64,000 nt of DNA from Citrus sinensis (lineage: Eukaryota; Streptophyta; Magnoliopsida; Sapindales; Rutaceae), in the NCBI RefSeq assembly GCF_022201045.2, contig NC_068560.1, positions 24,631,501-24,695,500 on the forward strand, written 5' to 3'. Position numbers and translations under genes: made by a program. Positions 12,498-23,031 of this stretch are shown in pieces (position 1 is the first letter of the stretch; each line of letters opens with the position of its first letter). Under the pieces are notes generated by a model, which saw nothing but the letters and a program-made list of their open reading frames with translations, was not told where the DNA came from and did no database searches.

Positions 12498-12662
12498 GTT
12501 GCGAGGGGATTGCGCGAACGCAGTCCCCACTACCACAAATTATGACGTACAGTCTCCTCAGAGGGAGATGTTAGGCTAGTGCACCTCCCTTGAGTGCAAT
12601 GGAAGCCACAAGCCTAGGCCATGGGCCTTCTTGATCACCCATCGACCCCGTCCAGGTATGTA
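12498..12662 (-). ncRNA. U1 snRNA gene copy A, diverged (possible pseudogene)
   Basis: The minus strand reads ACATACCTGGACGGGGTCGA at the 5' end, then the stem-loop I segment TGGGTGATCAAGAAGGCCCATGG, the Sm site ATAATTTGTGG, and the 3' stem-loop with TGCGTTCGCGC. The 5'-splice-site recognition stretch differs from the canonical ACTTACCTG at one base (U5 to A). The middle of the RNA (about 12550-12585) is much less conserved than in copies B, C and E. Upstream elements are present but the distal one ends in ATTG. It may be a variant U1 or a dying copy. Confidence 0.8.
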
Positions 12663-12687
12663 ATTTTGCACCAGATGCCTTTCATTG

Positions 12688-12739
12688 TATTTATCTTCTA
12701 GTGCCCACATCGCTTGTCTATACTTTCTCAATGTGGGAT
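12688..12739 (-). promoter_or_regulatory. snRNA promoter of U1 copy A (USE + TATA)
   Basis: On the minus strand, ATCCCACATT (12739-12730) matches the plant upstream sequence element RTCCCACATCG except at the end. GATAAATAC (12696-12688) is the TATA box. The spacing of a bit over 30 bp is that of Pol II snRNA genes in plants. Confidence 0.7.
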
Positions 12740-13568
12740 AAAATTACCAGCACTGCTGCTTGTACTAGCACAAGCTATTTTCACTTCTCAAACTAGAGTA
12801 CAGTGCAAGATTATCATTAGCTATATTTTAGTTTTTATAACGATTTATTCAGGATGAATTTGGAAGTGTTTCTTATGAAATGCGAGAGCTTAATTGCGGG
12901 TGAAGGAAATTTCTGGTAATGCATCATAGGGTATTTTATAATTGCTTTCAAAAAGTGTTATCGAAAGTGCTTCGTGGAGAACAATCTATAGATACTTTTT
13001 CTATAGCTCATCGTACTTCCAAAATGTTCTGTTTATATGAAAAGATGAATTTTCTATTCACTCAAATATTAGTTGGAAAGTGTTTTTGATGATGAAAAAA
13101 GCACTTCCTACGTGTATTCTTAAGTCTTAACCAATAAATAAAGGTATATCTTCTTGAAGAAAGTCAACACAAATTCACAAATCAGCATTTTGTTTAAAGT
13201 TCAGGCTGAGGACAGAAAGATAAGCCTGAGGTTTTACGCCTTTAGCAACACAGATTCAAACTAAAAATATCTCTTGTACAAGTACTTTTGGACATGGCTT
13301 TCGATAATTTAATTGGATACTGAATGGGGTGGTGATTAGGAGACTACGGGACTAGATATTTTAAGTACATTGACTTTCAAATGCGAGGCCAACTAAGTAA
13401 GCCCCCTCGACAATTACAAGAAAACTATAGTCAGTGTATGCACAATGTAATCTTGTCTGCTCGGAGTATGCATAGGTTGCAAAGTACAACAATGTGATAC
13501 ACAAGTCATCACAGAAATTTTAATCTGGGAATTTTACTCATTCTGTTTTTCATTTTTTGACACTCTAG

Positions 13569-14656
13569 GATTGCATGTAGTATGATCAAAGATGCAGAAG
13601 ATAAAGGCTCGATATCTCCTGGAAAGGTATACGCCAAGGAAATTTCCCTTGTCTGTATTTGAAATGCTAGAACTTCTCAATTATTTGTGTTGACTTACAA
13701 ATTTCCTTCTATTCATTTTCAAATGATATTAGCAAAACAATGTTCTTGTTGAGATCACCAGTGCTAATGCTGGCATTGGATTGGCATCCATTGCAGCATC
13801 AAGGGGCTACAAAATTATAGTTAAAATGCCAAACACATATAGTATTCAGAGAAGAATGAGGTTCATATAACAGATGCAGAAAGGGGCTATAAGGCAGTTG
13901 TTGATAAGGTTGAGGAGACAATTAAGTAAAATACCGAATGCTTATCTGCTTCAGCAACATGAAAATCCTGCCAATCCAAAGGTATTCCTTTTGTTATCTT
14001 GTAGCATGCATGTTTTCAGGTTGAAAATGATTTCTGATTCTCTTTTTTAATAAACCGTATAAATCCATTATGAAACCACTGGTCCAGAGATATGGAAAGA
14101 CTCAGGAGGAAAATTTGACGCCCTAGTTGCAGGTATTAGGACTGGTGGGACAATAACTGGAGCCGAAAAATTCCTGAAAGAGAAAAACCTAGAGATGAAG
14201 GTTGTTTTCTTTGTCCTTGTGCAATATTTGTGTTGTGAAGGTTTATTTTAACAGTAGCCTTGTTTCTGCACAGGTTTATGGTATAGAATCTGTAGAAAGT
14301 GCAGTCTTGAATGGTGGAAAGCCTGGTGAGTTACAATCTCAATACATGGCCTTAATTATGATGCAGTATCGGTTAACTTGAAGATTTTGCATTATATGCA
14401 TTTTCACAGGCCTACATCTAATCCAAGGAATTGGTATTGGTATCATCCCCACTGTCTTGGATATCAAAATGCTCGATGAAGTTAAAAGTCTAAAAACCAT
14501 GTCATTAAGCATCTGTTTTGAATTGTTATGCATGTGACCGAGACTGCCAAGCTTTGTTCAAGTCAAGTCCCAAAACCATGTCATTAAGCAGCCGTTTTGT
14601 TATGCCATGTGGTGACAGAGACTACCAAGCGTCTCGCCTTGAAAGGAGGTTTGCTG
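13569..14656 (+). pseudogene. OASTL pseudogene lacking the 5' exons and PLP lysine
   Basis: Recognisable pieces: exon 3 (13569-13626, intact length), exon 4 (about 13739-13981, internal deletion and in-frame stop after RRMRFI), exon 5 (14063-14200), exon 6 (14274-14325), exon 7 (14410 to about 14481) and a remnant of exon 8 (about 14618-14656). Exons 1-2, which carry the SVKDR lysine, and exons 9-10 are absent. Splice acceptors before exons 4 and 5 are damaged. The substrate loop reads TSANAG instead of TSGNTG. Around 14490-14620 the phrase AAAACCATGTCATTAAGCA is duplicated. Confidence 0.92.
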
Positions 14657-14993
14657 GTTAGCAAGTGAAGTCCTGAACTGGCTGCTGCTTTTGAAGTATG
14701 GAAGGATTTGATGCAGTGGATACTTTGTAATTCAGTAATTAACATTTGGTTTATTAGTTGAATTTCAGTTTAACTCGGCCCAATCTTTTACAAAAAGGAT
14801 TGAGCCGAACCCAACGATTGTACACCATAATCTAAAATCCTTCTTTCAAGAAGAGGCATAATATTTTCTCCTCAGTTAGCGATGAAAGTAGGGAAAAACT
14901 CAAGAAGTCATTCTTCCAAAGAAGAGTCCCATGCAAGAAACTCACCGAGCAAGCAACATAGAAAATCAATTCCGGAACGTTTTCAAATGAGAA

Positions 14994-15159
14994 TTGGGAG
15001 GGGGCCGCGCGAACGCAGGCCCCCACTGCCACAAATTATGACGTAGGCTCAGCCACTATGGGCTGACCTTAGGTGGGTGCATCTCCCACGTGCAATGGAG
15101 ACCACCAACCTAGGCCATGGGCCTGTTTGATCGCCCATCGACCCCGTCCAGGTAAGTAA
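14994..15159 (-). ncRNA. U1 snRNA gene copy B
   Basis: Full U1 on the minus strand: ACTTACCTGGACGGGGTCGA (5' splice-site pairing region), stem-loop I with CAGGCCCATGGCCTAGG, the AGGTCAGCCCATAGTGGCTG block, Sm site ATAATTTGTGG, and the 3' stem-loop GGGGGCCTGCGTTCGCGCGG. The body is as expected for plant U1 and its promoter is the best matched in the window. The first two transcribed bases read TT rather than AT. Its role would be recognition of 5' splice sites in the U1 snRNP. Confidence 0.93.
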
Positions 15160-15182
15160 GTTTTCAGGCTGTTCTTAGCTCC

Positions 15183-15234
15183 TTATTTATAAGAGCTTGT
15201 CTGCTTCTGTCCCTTTGTGTCACCGATGTGGGAT
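15183..15234 (-). promoter_or_regulatory. snRNA promoter of U1 copy B (perfect USE + TATA)
   Basis: The minus strand gives ATCCCACATCG (15234-15224), an exact match to the plant USE, and TTATAAATAA (15192-15183) as TATA box. About 31 bp separate them, the Pol II-type spacing. Confidence 0.88.
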
Positions 15235-15886
15235 ATTCTATAAAGAAAGGGATTGGGATGAGAATCGAATTATGTAACATCAATGTAAGACATTGTGAAG
15301 CTGAAGCCTTAATTAGATACTTTGTTAAAAGAGACTTGCTGTGCAACAATACAATCACACTAAATTTTCTTCTTCCTCCTCCCCCCCCCAGCTTTAGTAA
15401 TCTGCTGGTTACTTTAAGACAATATCCACATAATTGTATATTTAGATTGATCGTCGGAGGCTGGTTAAGTGTATCAGTTACAAAAACAATTTTTGATGGT
15501 TCATACCCTCTGCGCCGATTGAATGTTAAATATTTCTTCGGTTACAGCTCAGTTCACATTCACTAATCACTCTTTACAATTAACGTATCCGCTTTCTTCG
15601 GTTCACTTCACATGTCAGATTTATTAAGGGTTTGATAGTTAATTACTAGAACCCTTGACAAACACAGACAGTACAAATCCATATTTACTTGGTATATCAG
15701 TCTTAACAAGAGTATCCAAGAGTCTTTGATCCAGGACAAAAGCCGGATGCAAGATGGCAAGAGAGGTTTCATTACCAAGGACAATGTCGAGAAAGCAGAG
15801 TCTGGCATTACGTTACTGCTATTGTTTTGTTTGTTACATAATAGTTCATAATCCATATTTGCAAAATCAATGTTTTCGACCGCGAA

Positions 15887-16052
15887 TTGATAGGGGGCCG
15901 CGCGAACGCAGGCCCCCACTGCCACAAATTATGACGTAGGCTCAGCCACTTTGGGCTGACCTTAGGCGGGTGCACCTCCCAAGTGCAATGAAGGCCACCA
16001 ACCTAGGCCATGGGCCTTCATGATCGCCCATTGACCCCGTCCAGGTAAGTAT
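15887..16052 (-). ncRNA. U1 snRNA gene copy C
   Basis: The minus strand starts with canonical ATACTTACCTGGACGGGG and carries the whole U1 body: GGCCCATGGCCTAGGTTGG, CACTTGGGAGGTGCACCC, Sm site ATAATTTGTGG and the terminal stem-loop. It differs from copy E (about 29 kb away) at only a few positions. Predicted length is about 165 nt. Confidence 0.93.
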
Positions 16053-16076
16053 GTCTACACTTCCTTCGTAGTCCCT

Positions 16077-16127
16077 AGTTATACAAGCTTGCTTGCATCT
16101 CTCGGTTGTGCTCTTTCAATGTGGGAT
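16077..16127 (-). promoter_or_regulatory. snRNA promoter of U1 copy C (USE + weak TATA)
   Basis: Minus-strand ATCCCACATTG (16127-16117) is a one-mismatch USE. GTATAACT (16084-16077) is the likely TATA box at the usual spacing. Confidence 0.75.
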
Positions 16128-16504
16128 AACGTTAGCAAAACAAGTGATTACTAATGGAAATCAGAGACTACTAAAAGTACTGGACATTGATTCCTTAATT
16201 TGAATAGTTTAATGGTGATCTAGTCAACATACACTAGTACGTTCATTGATAAAATTGTTGAAATGATACTATATTTGATTGGAGATTGCGTGTCAACAAC
16301 TCTAGCCATCGTCCTAAATGGTTAAATCTACCAAATGAACGTAAAACATCTGCCGTGTCCCGAAGTTTTTTATTGTTTAATAGCTAATTGCTTTTGAGTT
16401 ATGATATCACCAGTTGTTCAAATCCATGTTCATAATATTTAGGCTTCTGTTTGCTAAATTTGCTGCTTGATGTTCTTGGTGTTAAAACCACACTGCAATC
16501 AAAA

Positions 16505-17260
16505 GAAAGAAAATGTCACTAAAGTAAATTTTCTTCACAGGATTCGAGCTCTCTCTCGCCTTACCTAAAGTAAATTTTCTTCACAGGATTTGAGCTCCCT
16601 CTTGCCTTACCTCTTAACTGCAGTAATCTTGCTTATGAATGCAGGTATGTTTTAACTTGTTCAGTTAATAGGCAATACACCAATGGTGTATCTCAACAAT
16701 ATTTTTGACGGATCTGTAACGGATATTGCTGCCAAGCTAGAAAAATCTAGTCTATTTCACTATCTTCTATCATTTTTTGCTCTGCATAAAACTGCTGTTT
16801 AATTTTTATTTTAATCTGTATTAAACTGCAGTAACAATGTAAACCTTTTCTTTGGCTTGAAGAATAGCGTTATCTATCCACGGTTCCCCTTGAATCAATT
16901 AGACAGGAGGCAGAAAACATGACCATTGATTTAGATATAATACTCAAGTTTAGAAAGTACAATACAAGCATCGTTTCTGCTCACTGGAGGCCTAAATTAA
17001 GAACAAACTTCCATTTATTTTGTTCTTTGTCTTAGTAGATGCTGCTGCTGCTACACAAATTTGGTTTAAAGCTCTGCTTCGAAAACCATGTCTTTATTAT
17101 GAAGTTACTAAATTGGCTTCATTATAAAATATTTACAAGATCAATAACGTTTCCTGATTGATTTACACTGCCTGCTGCTGCAATATGTATTAGGCAAGCA
17201 TCTGAACTAGGGTCTTGACATTGGTATCATGCCCATTGTTTTGGATATTGACTTGGTACT
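16505..17260 (+). pseudogene. Scrambled OASTL relic (fragments of exons 1, 2, 10 and 7)
   Basis: An exon-1 trace (ATGTCACTAAAGTAAA near 16512) is followed by exon 2 (TTAATAGGCAATACACC from about 16664 to 16745, broken off after AAGCTAGAAAA, before the PLP lysine). Next comes a last-exon piece (GCGTTATCTATCCACGG, then GAGGCAGAAAACATGACC, 16865-16930) and then an exon-7 piece (ATTGGTATCATGCCCATTGT, 17190-17260). The order 2-10-7 does not follow the gene, so deletion and rearrangement have occurred. A 46-bp direct duplication (about 16518-16608) lies in its 5' part. Confidence 0.8.
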
Positions 17261-17765
17261 TGTTAAACTTATCACGTTGTTTTAAAATCATACTGCAAGT
17301 TATGTACTTTTGGACTTTCTCAACTTTTGTCTCCTCTTGAGTATCATGAAAGCACAGAACCTGTCATGAGAATATAACCTACCTCATAATCATTTCATCA
17401 GAGTAGCTAACTCAAGTGCAAAATAAATGATATCAGATTAAGGATGATACGTGTCTCCTACCCTGAAATCGTAAACAACATTAGTGGACTCAATCAGACA
17501 AAATTGGCTCCTTTGCCAGACATTAGCAACATAGATATTTGAGAGTAAAACATGGTAGTTAGCATTTAAGGGATGCAGCTGAAAAAACTGTCTGCAGTTC
17601 TCCGGCTATATTTAAGTTACTACCATAAATTGGGCATGCACCCAGGCAAAGATCTCAATTTGCTTGCATCAGGTTCCACTCATCCAGCGGCATACTCACA
17701 AGTAGTTTCTCTGCTCCAGAAAGTTGTCCTCAAACCAGGTATACATGCCATACACAGGGTAATTG

Positions 17766-18050
17766 TTAAGTTTCTGTGCAATCCTCAACTACTTCCATTG
17801 ATTCAAAACAACTCTTGCTACCTTCCAGTAACCAAAAATGACTGCAAGCTGATAAAACACAAGTGAATGGTATATAATTTGACCTCACCCCAGCTTCTAC
17901 AGAGTTATCAAAGAGATCAATGGCCTCCCTTCCTTGCCCCGTGAAATCCGTAGCTAGCAATCATAGCACTCCAATAAAAGACATATTTGCCTTCACCCAG
18001 TTATGAAACCACTCCGCTTTTCTCAATGCTCCAAGTTTGCCTCAAGTACA
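17766..18050 (-). pseudogene. Pentatricopeptide-repeat (PPR) protein relic
   Basis: The minus strand encodes GREAIDLFDNSVEAGVRSNY followed by PFTCVLSACSHFWLLEG, which matches the PPR pattern (EAI.LF..M...GV.P....F..VLSACSH.GL...G). The upstream part (WSAMIASYGFHG-like) is out of frame and stops follow. Only about one and a half repeats remain. PPR proteins normally edit or process organelle RNA; this fragment cannot function. Confidence 0.7.
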
Positions 18051-18466
18051 ATCAAAATACTGATCCTATTTGGCTTTATCCCTAAATAATGCATCAAATT
18101 AAAAGAAGCTGATGTCTCACCTTTATATACATTGTGACAATACCGAGAAACTCGGTCAAACTAAATCAGACATTTTATCGAACACCAAAATGTCCATCCT
18201 CGACATCTGATTAGTACCCACAAAACCGAGAAATCATCAACTTCATCGGACCACATCACACAGCCCTTTGACCAAACACCAAACGCGCATATTCGACATT
18301 TGAGCTCAACTCTCAAAGTAAGGCGTATAGTCAAGTAAAGCAGACGGAAGTTGGAAAGTGACTAAGCTGGCAAATTCTACATCAAATTATCGTATTACAA
18401 GAAAAAAAAATTTATATAATATAATCATCCCCGTAGCCAATAGAGTAAAACTTTAAACTTAATTTG

Positions 18467-18588
18467 TTGGGAGCATTTCTAAAGAAATGCACCTCCAAAA
18501 ATTGGCGTATGCCGCTTAAAGCGGCGAGCACACGGTATTCTTTAGTAAAAGGCGAAAGAATAGTTCGCTCTGTGCTCACCGCACGGCT
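18467..18588 (-). ncRNA. U5 snRNA gene
   Basis: The minus strand reads AGCCGTGCGGTGAGCACAGA at the 5' end, then the invariant loop I segment CGCCTTTTACTAAAG within the stem GAACTATTCTTT and AAAGAATACCGTG, the Sm site CAATTTTTGGAG and a 3' stem-loop (GCATTTCTTTAGAAATGC) ending CCCAA. The 122-nt length fits plant U5. U5 aligns exon ends in the spliceosome. It is the only U5 in the window and shares the minus orientation of the U1 copies. Confidence 0.93.
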
Positions 18589-18614
18589 CCGTGAAGATTT
18601 TATGATTGTAAGGA

Positions 18615-18672
18615 GTTTGTTTTTGTAGTGGGAGGTGCTTACTGTTAAAGCTCTCGCTCTCGATGTGGGAAT
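18615..18672 (-). promoter_or_regulatory. snRNA promoter of U5 (USE + TATA-like)
   Basis: Minus-strand ATTCCCACATCG (18672-18661) contains the USE core CCCACATCG. TACAAAAACAAAC (18627-18615) sits about 33 bp downstream in the TATA position but is a weak match, so promoter strength is uncertain. Confidence 0.65.
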
Positions 18673-19017
18673 AACTGAACCAGGCGTTTTGAACTCTTTA
18701 AACGATTGTTAGTTAGGTAGACATTCCAACTTCGATTCTGAACTTAACCAGCTTCATTTTTTTGCTCAAACTGAAAGATTATCATTATCAAGTGCATTTC
18801 GTTATCTAAACATACATTTGAAGGTTTCGAAATACTTTAATAAACATGTGGGAATATCAATTGTTAACATGGCTTTACCTATTTTCTACGACAGATCATC
18901 TGTTCAAGCAAGGTCGCGTCCTTCAATCAGTGCATTGGGTAATGAATATAATTGTAAGAGACTAGTTCAAACAATGATTCCTCATTTTTCTTCCTGCTTT
19001 TAAAATTTGGTTTGTAG

Positions 19018-19139
19018 TTGAGCCCCCCACAGTCACTATGGACTGACCATAGATGGGCACCCCTCATAAGTGCAGTAGAAGCCACCAAGCTAGGCCATAG
19101 ACCTTCTTGATCACCCATTGACACAGTCCAAGTAAGCAT
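19018..19139 (-). pseudogene. U1 snRNA pseudogene copy D
   Basis: The minus strand retains ATGCTTACTTGGAC, ATCAAGAAGG, CTATGGCCTAG and TGGTCAGTCCATAGTGACTG but with many substitutions. The Sm site and 3' stem-loop are missing: the sequence leaves the U1 pattern at GGGGGGCTCAAC. The distal promoter element at the expected distance is degenerate (GTGATACATGG). Confidence 0.88.
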
Positions 19140-19874
19140 GTTCTATAGTTAGCTTTTAGCTTCTTATCTCTACTGTTGTGATTGCCATGTATCACCTTGT
19201 GCTTGATATACTTTAAGCTGTTACTTCTTAGTCTTCTAATTCATTACAAAATAAAATATAAGAAGCAGTCTAGGCTGACCATGGAAAATGTAGTAATATG
19301 AAAATTTTTGCGGATAATTTTAAAAAGGTTTGATTATTAAATGGTGTAACACTGCAAATTTTCAGATATTTACTTAATAAATAATGTTATCTCATCCCTG
19401 AAAGTTTTGTAATGTAAAGAAAAAGTTCCATTACTAGTTTAGTACAATTGTCTAGTCAAATCTTCATATCCTCGTTCTTGTGCTGGGTAAATTAATCTTA
19501 TTTGTTAGCTGTTACTTTGTTGTTTTTGTTGAAGCATATTGCTTTTGTATTATTGGACTATTTTTCCTAACTGGGATTGAAATTTTGTGAATTTGTTCCT
19601 TCTCGTGGGTGATTTAGGGTGTCTGGACTTTGGTTAGCTCCTTTGAGCGTTGTGTCTTACTTCCGACATAACAAATTGCCTTGAATTCTTTGTTAACTGA
19701 CCAAAGCCCAAAGGCAAAAGAAACTGCCTTTCCGAGTTTGGTACTAAGTGCTGTCCCAGTATATGTTTTAACTCCTGATCTTGAGGAAGTGCTATAACTG
19801 TTCAATCATCTCTGCTGTCGCGGCACATGCTAGGTTGGCTCTATGATATTTGATGGTGTTTGACGAAGTAGCTC

Positions 19875-21055
19875 ATGGAGGTCAATTGTGCAATAAAGAA
19901 AGATGTCACTGAAATAAGTTTCCTCGCAATAACTTAGGCTTTCTATCCTGCATTTCCTCTTGAACAACTATAGACTTGCTAACAAAAGTGGGTGTGTGTG
20001 AACTTGTTCAGTTAATAGGAAATGCACTGATGGTGCATCTCAACCATGCTGTGGATGGTTGTGTAGCACGTATTGCTGCCAAGCTAGAAATGATGGAACC
20101 TTGCTCTAGTGTCAAAGAAAGGTATGCAACTTTATTAACCCTTCTTTTTAATCCTTAATTGATTAAATATTTCTTCGTACGTATCACAGTGCTAATTTGT
20201 TTATAATATTTGACATGCAGGATTGCGTTTAGTATGATCAAAGAAGCAGAGCATAGGGGCTTACTTTCCCCGGGAAAAGTATGCAATCCAAATATAATTC
20301 TCCATTTTGAATTTTGATTTCTTAGACTTTCAGTGTACGAACGATAGAGTTACAATGCTCAAATTGATAGTTTATATCTATGATAATATGACAATATAAC
20401 TAGTGCACATTGTTGAACTTCTGAACTAACCAATTTCCCTTCTGGATGTTTTTAAAGTGTGTCTTGATTGAGATAACAGGCGGTAACACTGGCATACGAT
20501 TGGCCTTCATTGCTGCAGTTTTCATTGCAATCCCATCGGTAGCTAATATTGACAAAGAATTGTGCTTAGAGCTCTGGGAGCAGAAATTTTTTCTTTTCGA
20601 GCAAGCTGGGGTTTTTGAGGAGATTCTTAAAGTTGCCGAAGAGATGGTAAAGAAAACACCCAATGGTTTTTTGCTTCAACAATTTAACAATCCTGCCAAT
20701 CCTAAGGTATTATCATGGTTCTTATGGTAAGTAATGTAGGTTGGTGTACTTGAAGGGTTTACGAATCTCTTTGTTATGATGTCTAGATTCACTATAATTA
20801 CACTGGCCCAGTGATATGGGAGGACTCGGGAGGGAAAGTTGATGCCTTTAATAGGGACTGGAGGTACTGTGATTGGCGCTCGAAGATTCCTTAAAGAGAA
20901 GGATCCTAATATTAAAGTTGTCTTGGGGTATTCGGATTTGGGAAAGAAAAAGGGGACTGACAAGTGGTGGATTTTTCCCAAGTGGTGGAGAACGTTACCT
21001 ATCCACAGAACTGTTTGATTCTATAAGGCAAGAGGCAGAAAATATGTCCGTTGAT
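19875..21055 (+). pseudogene. OASTL pseudogene with damaged exon 1 donor and missing exons 6-9
   Basis: Exon 1 (19875-19913, ATGGAGGTCAATTGTGC) ends in AT instead of the GT donor. Exon 2 (about 20012-20121) keeps the lysine but reads SVKERI. Exon 3 is at about 20221-20278. Exon 4 (about 20459-20705) has a deletion and frameshifts after the TGGNTG loop. Exon 5 (about 20789-20919) has lost the LVAGI codons and runs, after a deletion, straight into a last-exon piece (GGTGGAGAACGTTACCTATC, from 20972). The normal stop after SVD is TCA. It belongs to the CYSD-like subgroup by the phrase AENMSVD. Confidence 0.92.
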
Positions 21056-21099
21056 TCAAGTCACTCAAATACCGTACACATAATCAAATAATCAACAGA

Positions 21100-22294
21100 G
21101 AATGCCATTTTCTTGAACTTTTATAGAAGCCATTGTTTTCCCGATTGTGTTATCATGAAACTTTGACTAAACAAGGAAAAAAAAAATTAAAATTAATATC
21201 AAGTTGTTGGATTATTGTTGATGTGATGATTCAGGTGATGGTGGTGATTTTAGGATAATATAAGTTAATGTGAACACTACTGATACGACTAAAGGAGCCG
21301 CTGCTCCGTCAAGCGGATTAGATGAATTTTGGACACACACTACAAGATCAATGAAAAAAATATGACAGTGATGTTAAAGTGAGCTAACAATGGCTGCTTA
21401 ATTTTCAACTTGTTCTTTCGCGTGCTCATGTACCAATCAATATACGGCTTAGCTTATCCGTATTTTATTCATTCATTATTCAATCAAGCTAGAGAGATGC
21501 CAACTGTCCATATGTGGCTCATGTATTCTTCTTACGCATGCTAATGTTGTCAATGTCTCTAATATAAAAATAAATTTTTCTTTAAAGTAAAGTGTTTGAA
21601 ATAAAATAAATAAATAAATAAATGTAGTCCCAGCGTTGGATAAACTTGAGAATTTTTATATTCACTTAAGAAAAATAATAGGTAATTCGTTTGGCTACTA
21701 TGATGATGCCATATTGTCAACTTTTGATTCGTAAATTTTGATCAGAGGATTTCTTTTTTCGAAGTGGGGTTGGGTCGATGTAGGGTCTAAATGAATAAAG
21801 GTATAATTAAATATAGTATAGTTTGGAGTATGTTAAAACTATAACCTAATCATCTATCGAACATAACTCGATTATCTATCCTTAGTAAGGGCGATATCAA
21901 ACCTTACTCCTATAGATATTTTCATATTTATGAGAGAGAAACAAGTACTCACAGAGATTTTAGTTACTTTACTTCCCAAATAGAGACGAGTTTTGTTTTG
22001 TTATCCACCAATGACTACCTAGAAAAAATCTAGATGCATTTGTTTTTTTTTTCTTTTTTTTTAAAAGGTTAAATAGAATTCATGGAATAATATAGGGAAA
22101 CAAAATTTTGATTTTTATGGTGAACTAATTATTACCGAGAATTTAAAATAAAAATTTGTTACATATACATGTGATTTATGTTAATTAGTAACTCAAATTT
22201 CTTTAGTGATTTGAAATATGTTATTGATTTCTTATATTTCAATGGTAAATATTATTTTTCATTATAGATATTCAGTTGTATAATTTGCATTAAT
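21100..22294. other. AT-rich spacer, no feature recognised
   Basis: No conserved frame, RNA gene or clear repeat is visible, apart from short A and T runs and a (AAAT)n tract near 21605. It ends at the TTAAT target duplication (22295-22299) of the large LTR element. Confidence 0.6.
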
Positions 22295-22299
22295 TTAAT

Positions 22300-22972
22300 T
22301 GTTGATGCGAGATTCTGGTTGTCCTCGTTTTACGACCAGGGTCTCTGCTCGATCAACTTCACCACGACCAGGATCTCTCCTCGTAAAGCTTCTTCTCCAG
22401 AGGTTCCTGCGCACACAGACAGGTCAGAGTACGCCGGTTGTTTTCCCGGTGCAAACCCTCCGACGCTCAAGTCAGATATGAAGGTTCGGGGAACGCTTGC
22501 CACAAATCTTATGGCTTTTGGGTAGTTTTCTCTCTTTTAGAATTATTTTTATCTCTCTTCTAATCTCAAAATCGCTAACCCTTTTACCTTCGTTGGCTAC
22601 CTTTTTATAGGCTTCCTCTGAGTCCCGGTCTTCCGCAGTTTACGCCCGTTGTTCTCCCCACCCTCGGATGTGGATGTCCCATTATCGTCATGGTGGGCGA
22701 ATGGAGATGGACCTCGTGCCTTGATTCTCAGATAGGAAGGCACGTCTCGCCAACTGCCGTTGACCGGGTCTCCTCGCCTCGAACCCTAGCGGGAGTGACC
22801 CTATGCCTCTAGCAGGGGTTCGGCCTCGCGAATGACGTGCTTTTGGATGAGCAGGATATTCCTGCCCCTGTTCCCTTGCTCCCTGGCTCTTACAAGACAC
22901 ACCTACTCGCAGACTTCTGCCACCAAACACTGCTCATCACGTCTGGTCTCGTCGGAGTATTTCCCTCAAACA
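22300..22972 (-). repeat. 3' LTR of the outer Tat element
   Basis: In element orientation it runs TGTTTGAGGGAAATACTC to CTCGCATCAACA, with TG/CA ends. A TATA-like CTATAAAAAGGTAGCC lies in the LTR. It matches 32766-33439. Confidence 0.93.
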
Positions 22973-23031
22973 CCGGTCCCCCAGTTTCTAGTGTTGAGAG
23001 TGAAACGAATCAAGACTGGAAACTTTGGTGG

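Noticed and set aside
12700..12714. Plus-strand CCCACATCG near 12704 as a USE for a plus-strand snRNA
   Set aside because: No TATA box at the right spacing and no snRNA body downstream; it lies between the TATA and USE of U1 copy A on the other strand.
15228..15925. Frames of 60-110 codons around U1 copies B and C, including MAVGACVRAAP starts
   Set aside because: They are translations across the U1 3' stem-loop or its flanks and appear in both U1 copies only because the RNA sequence is conserved.
20676..20981. 101-codon minus-strand frame over the third OASTL pseudogene
   Set aside because: Antisense shadow of exon 5 of the pseudogene.
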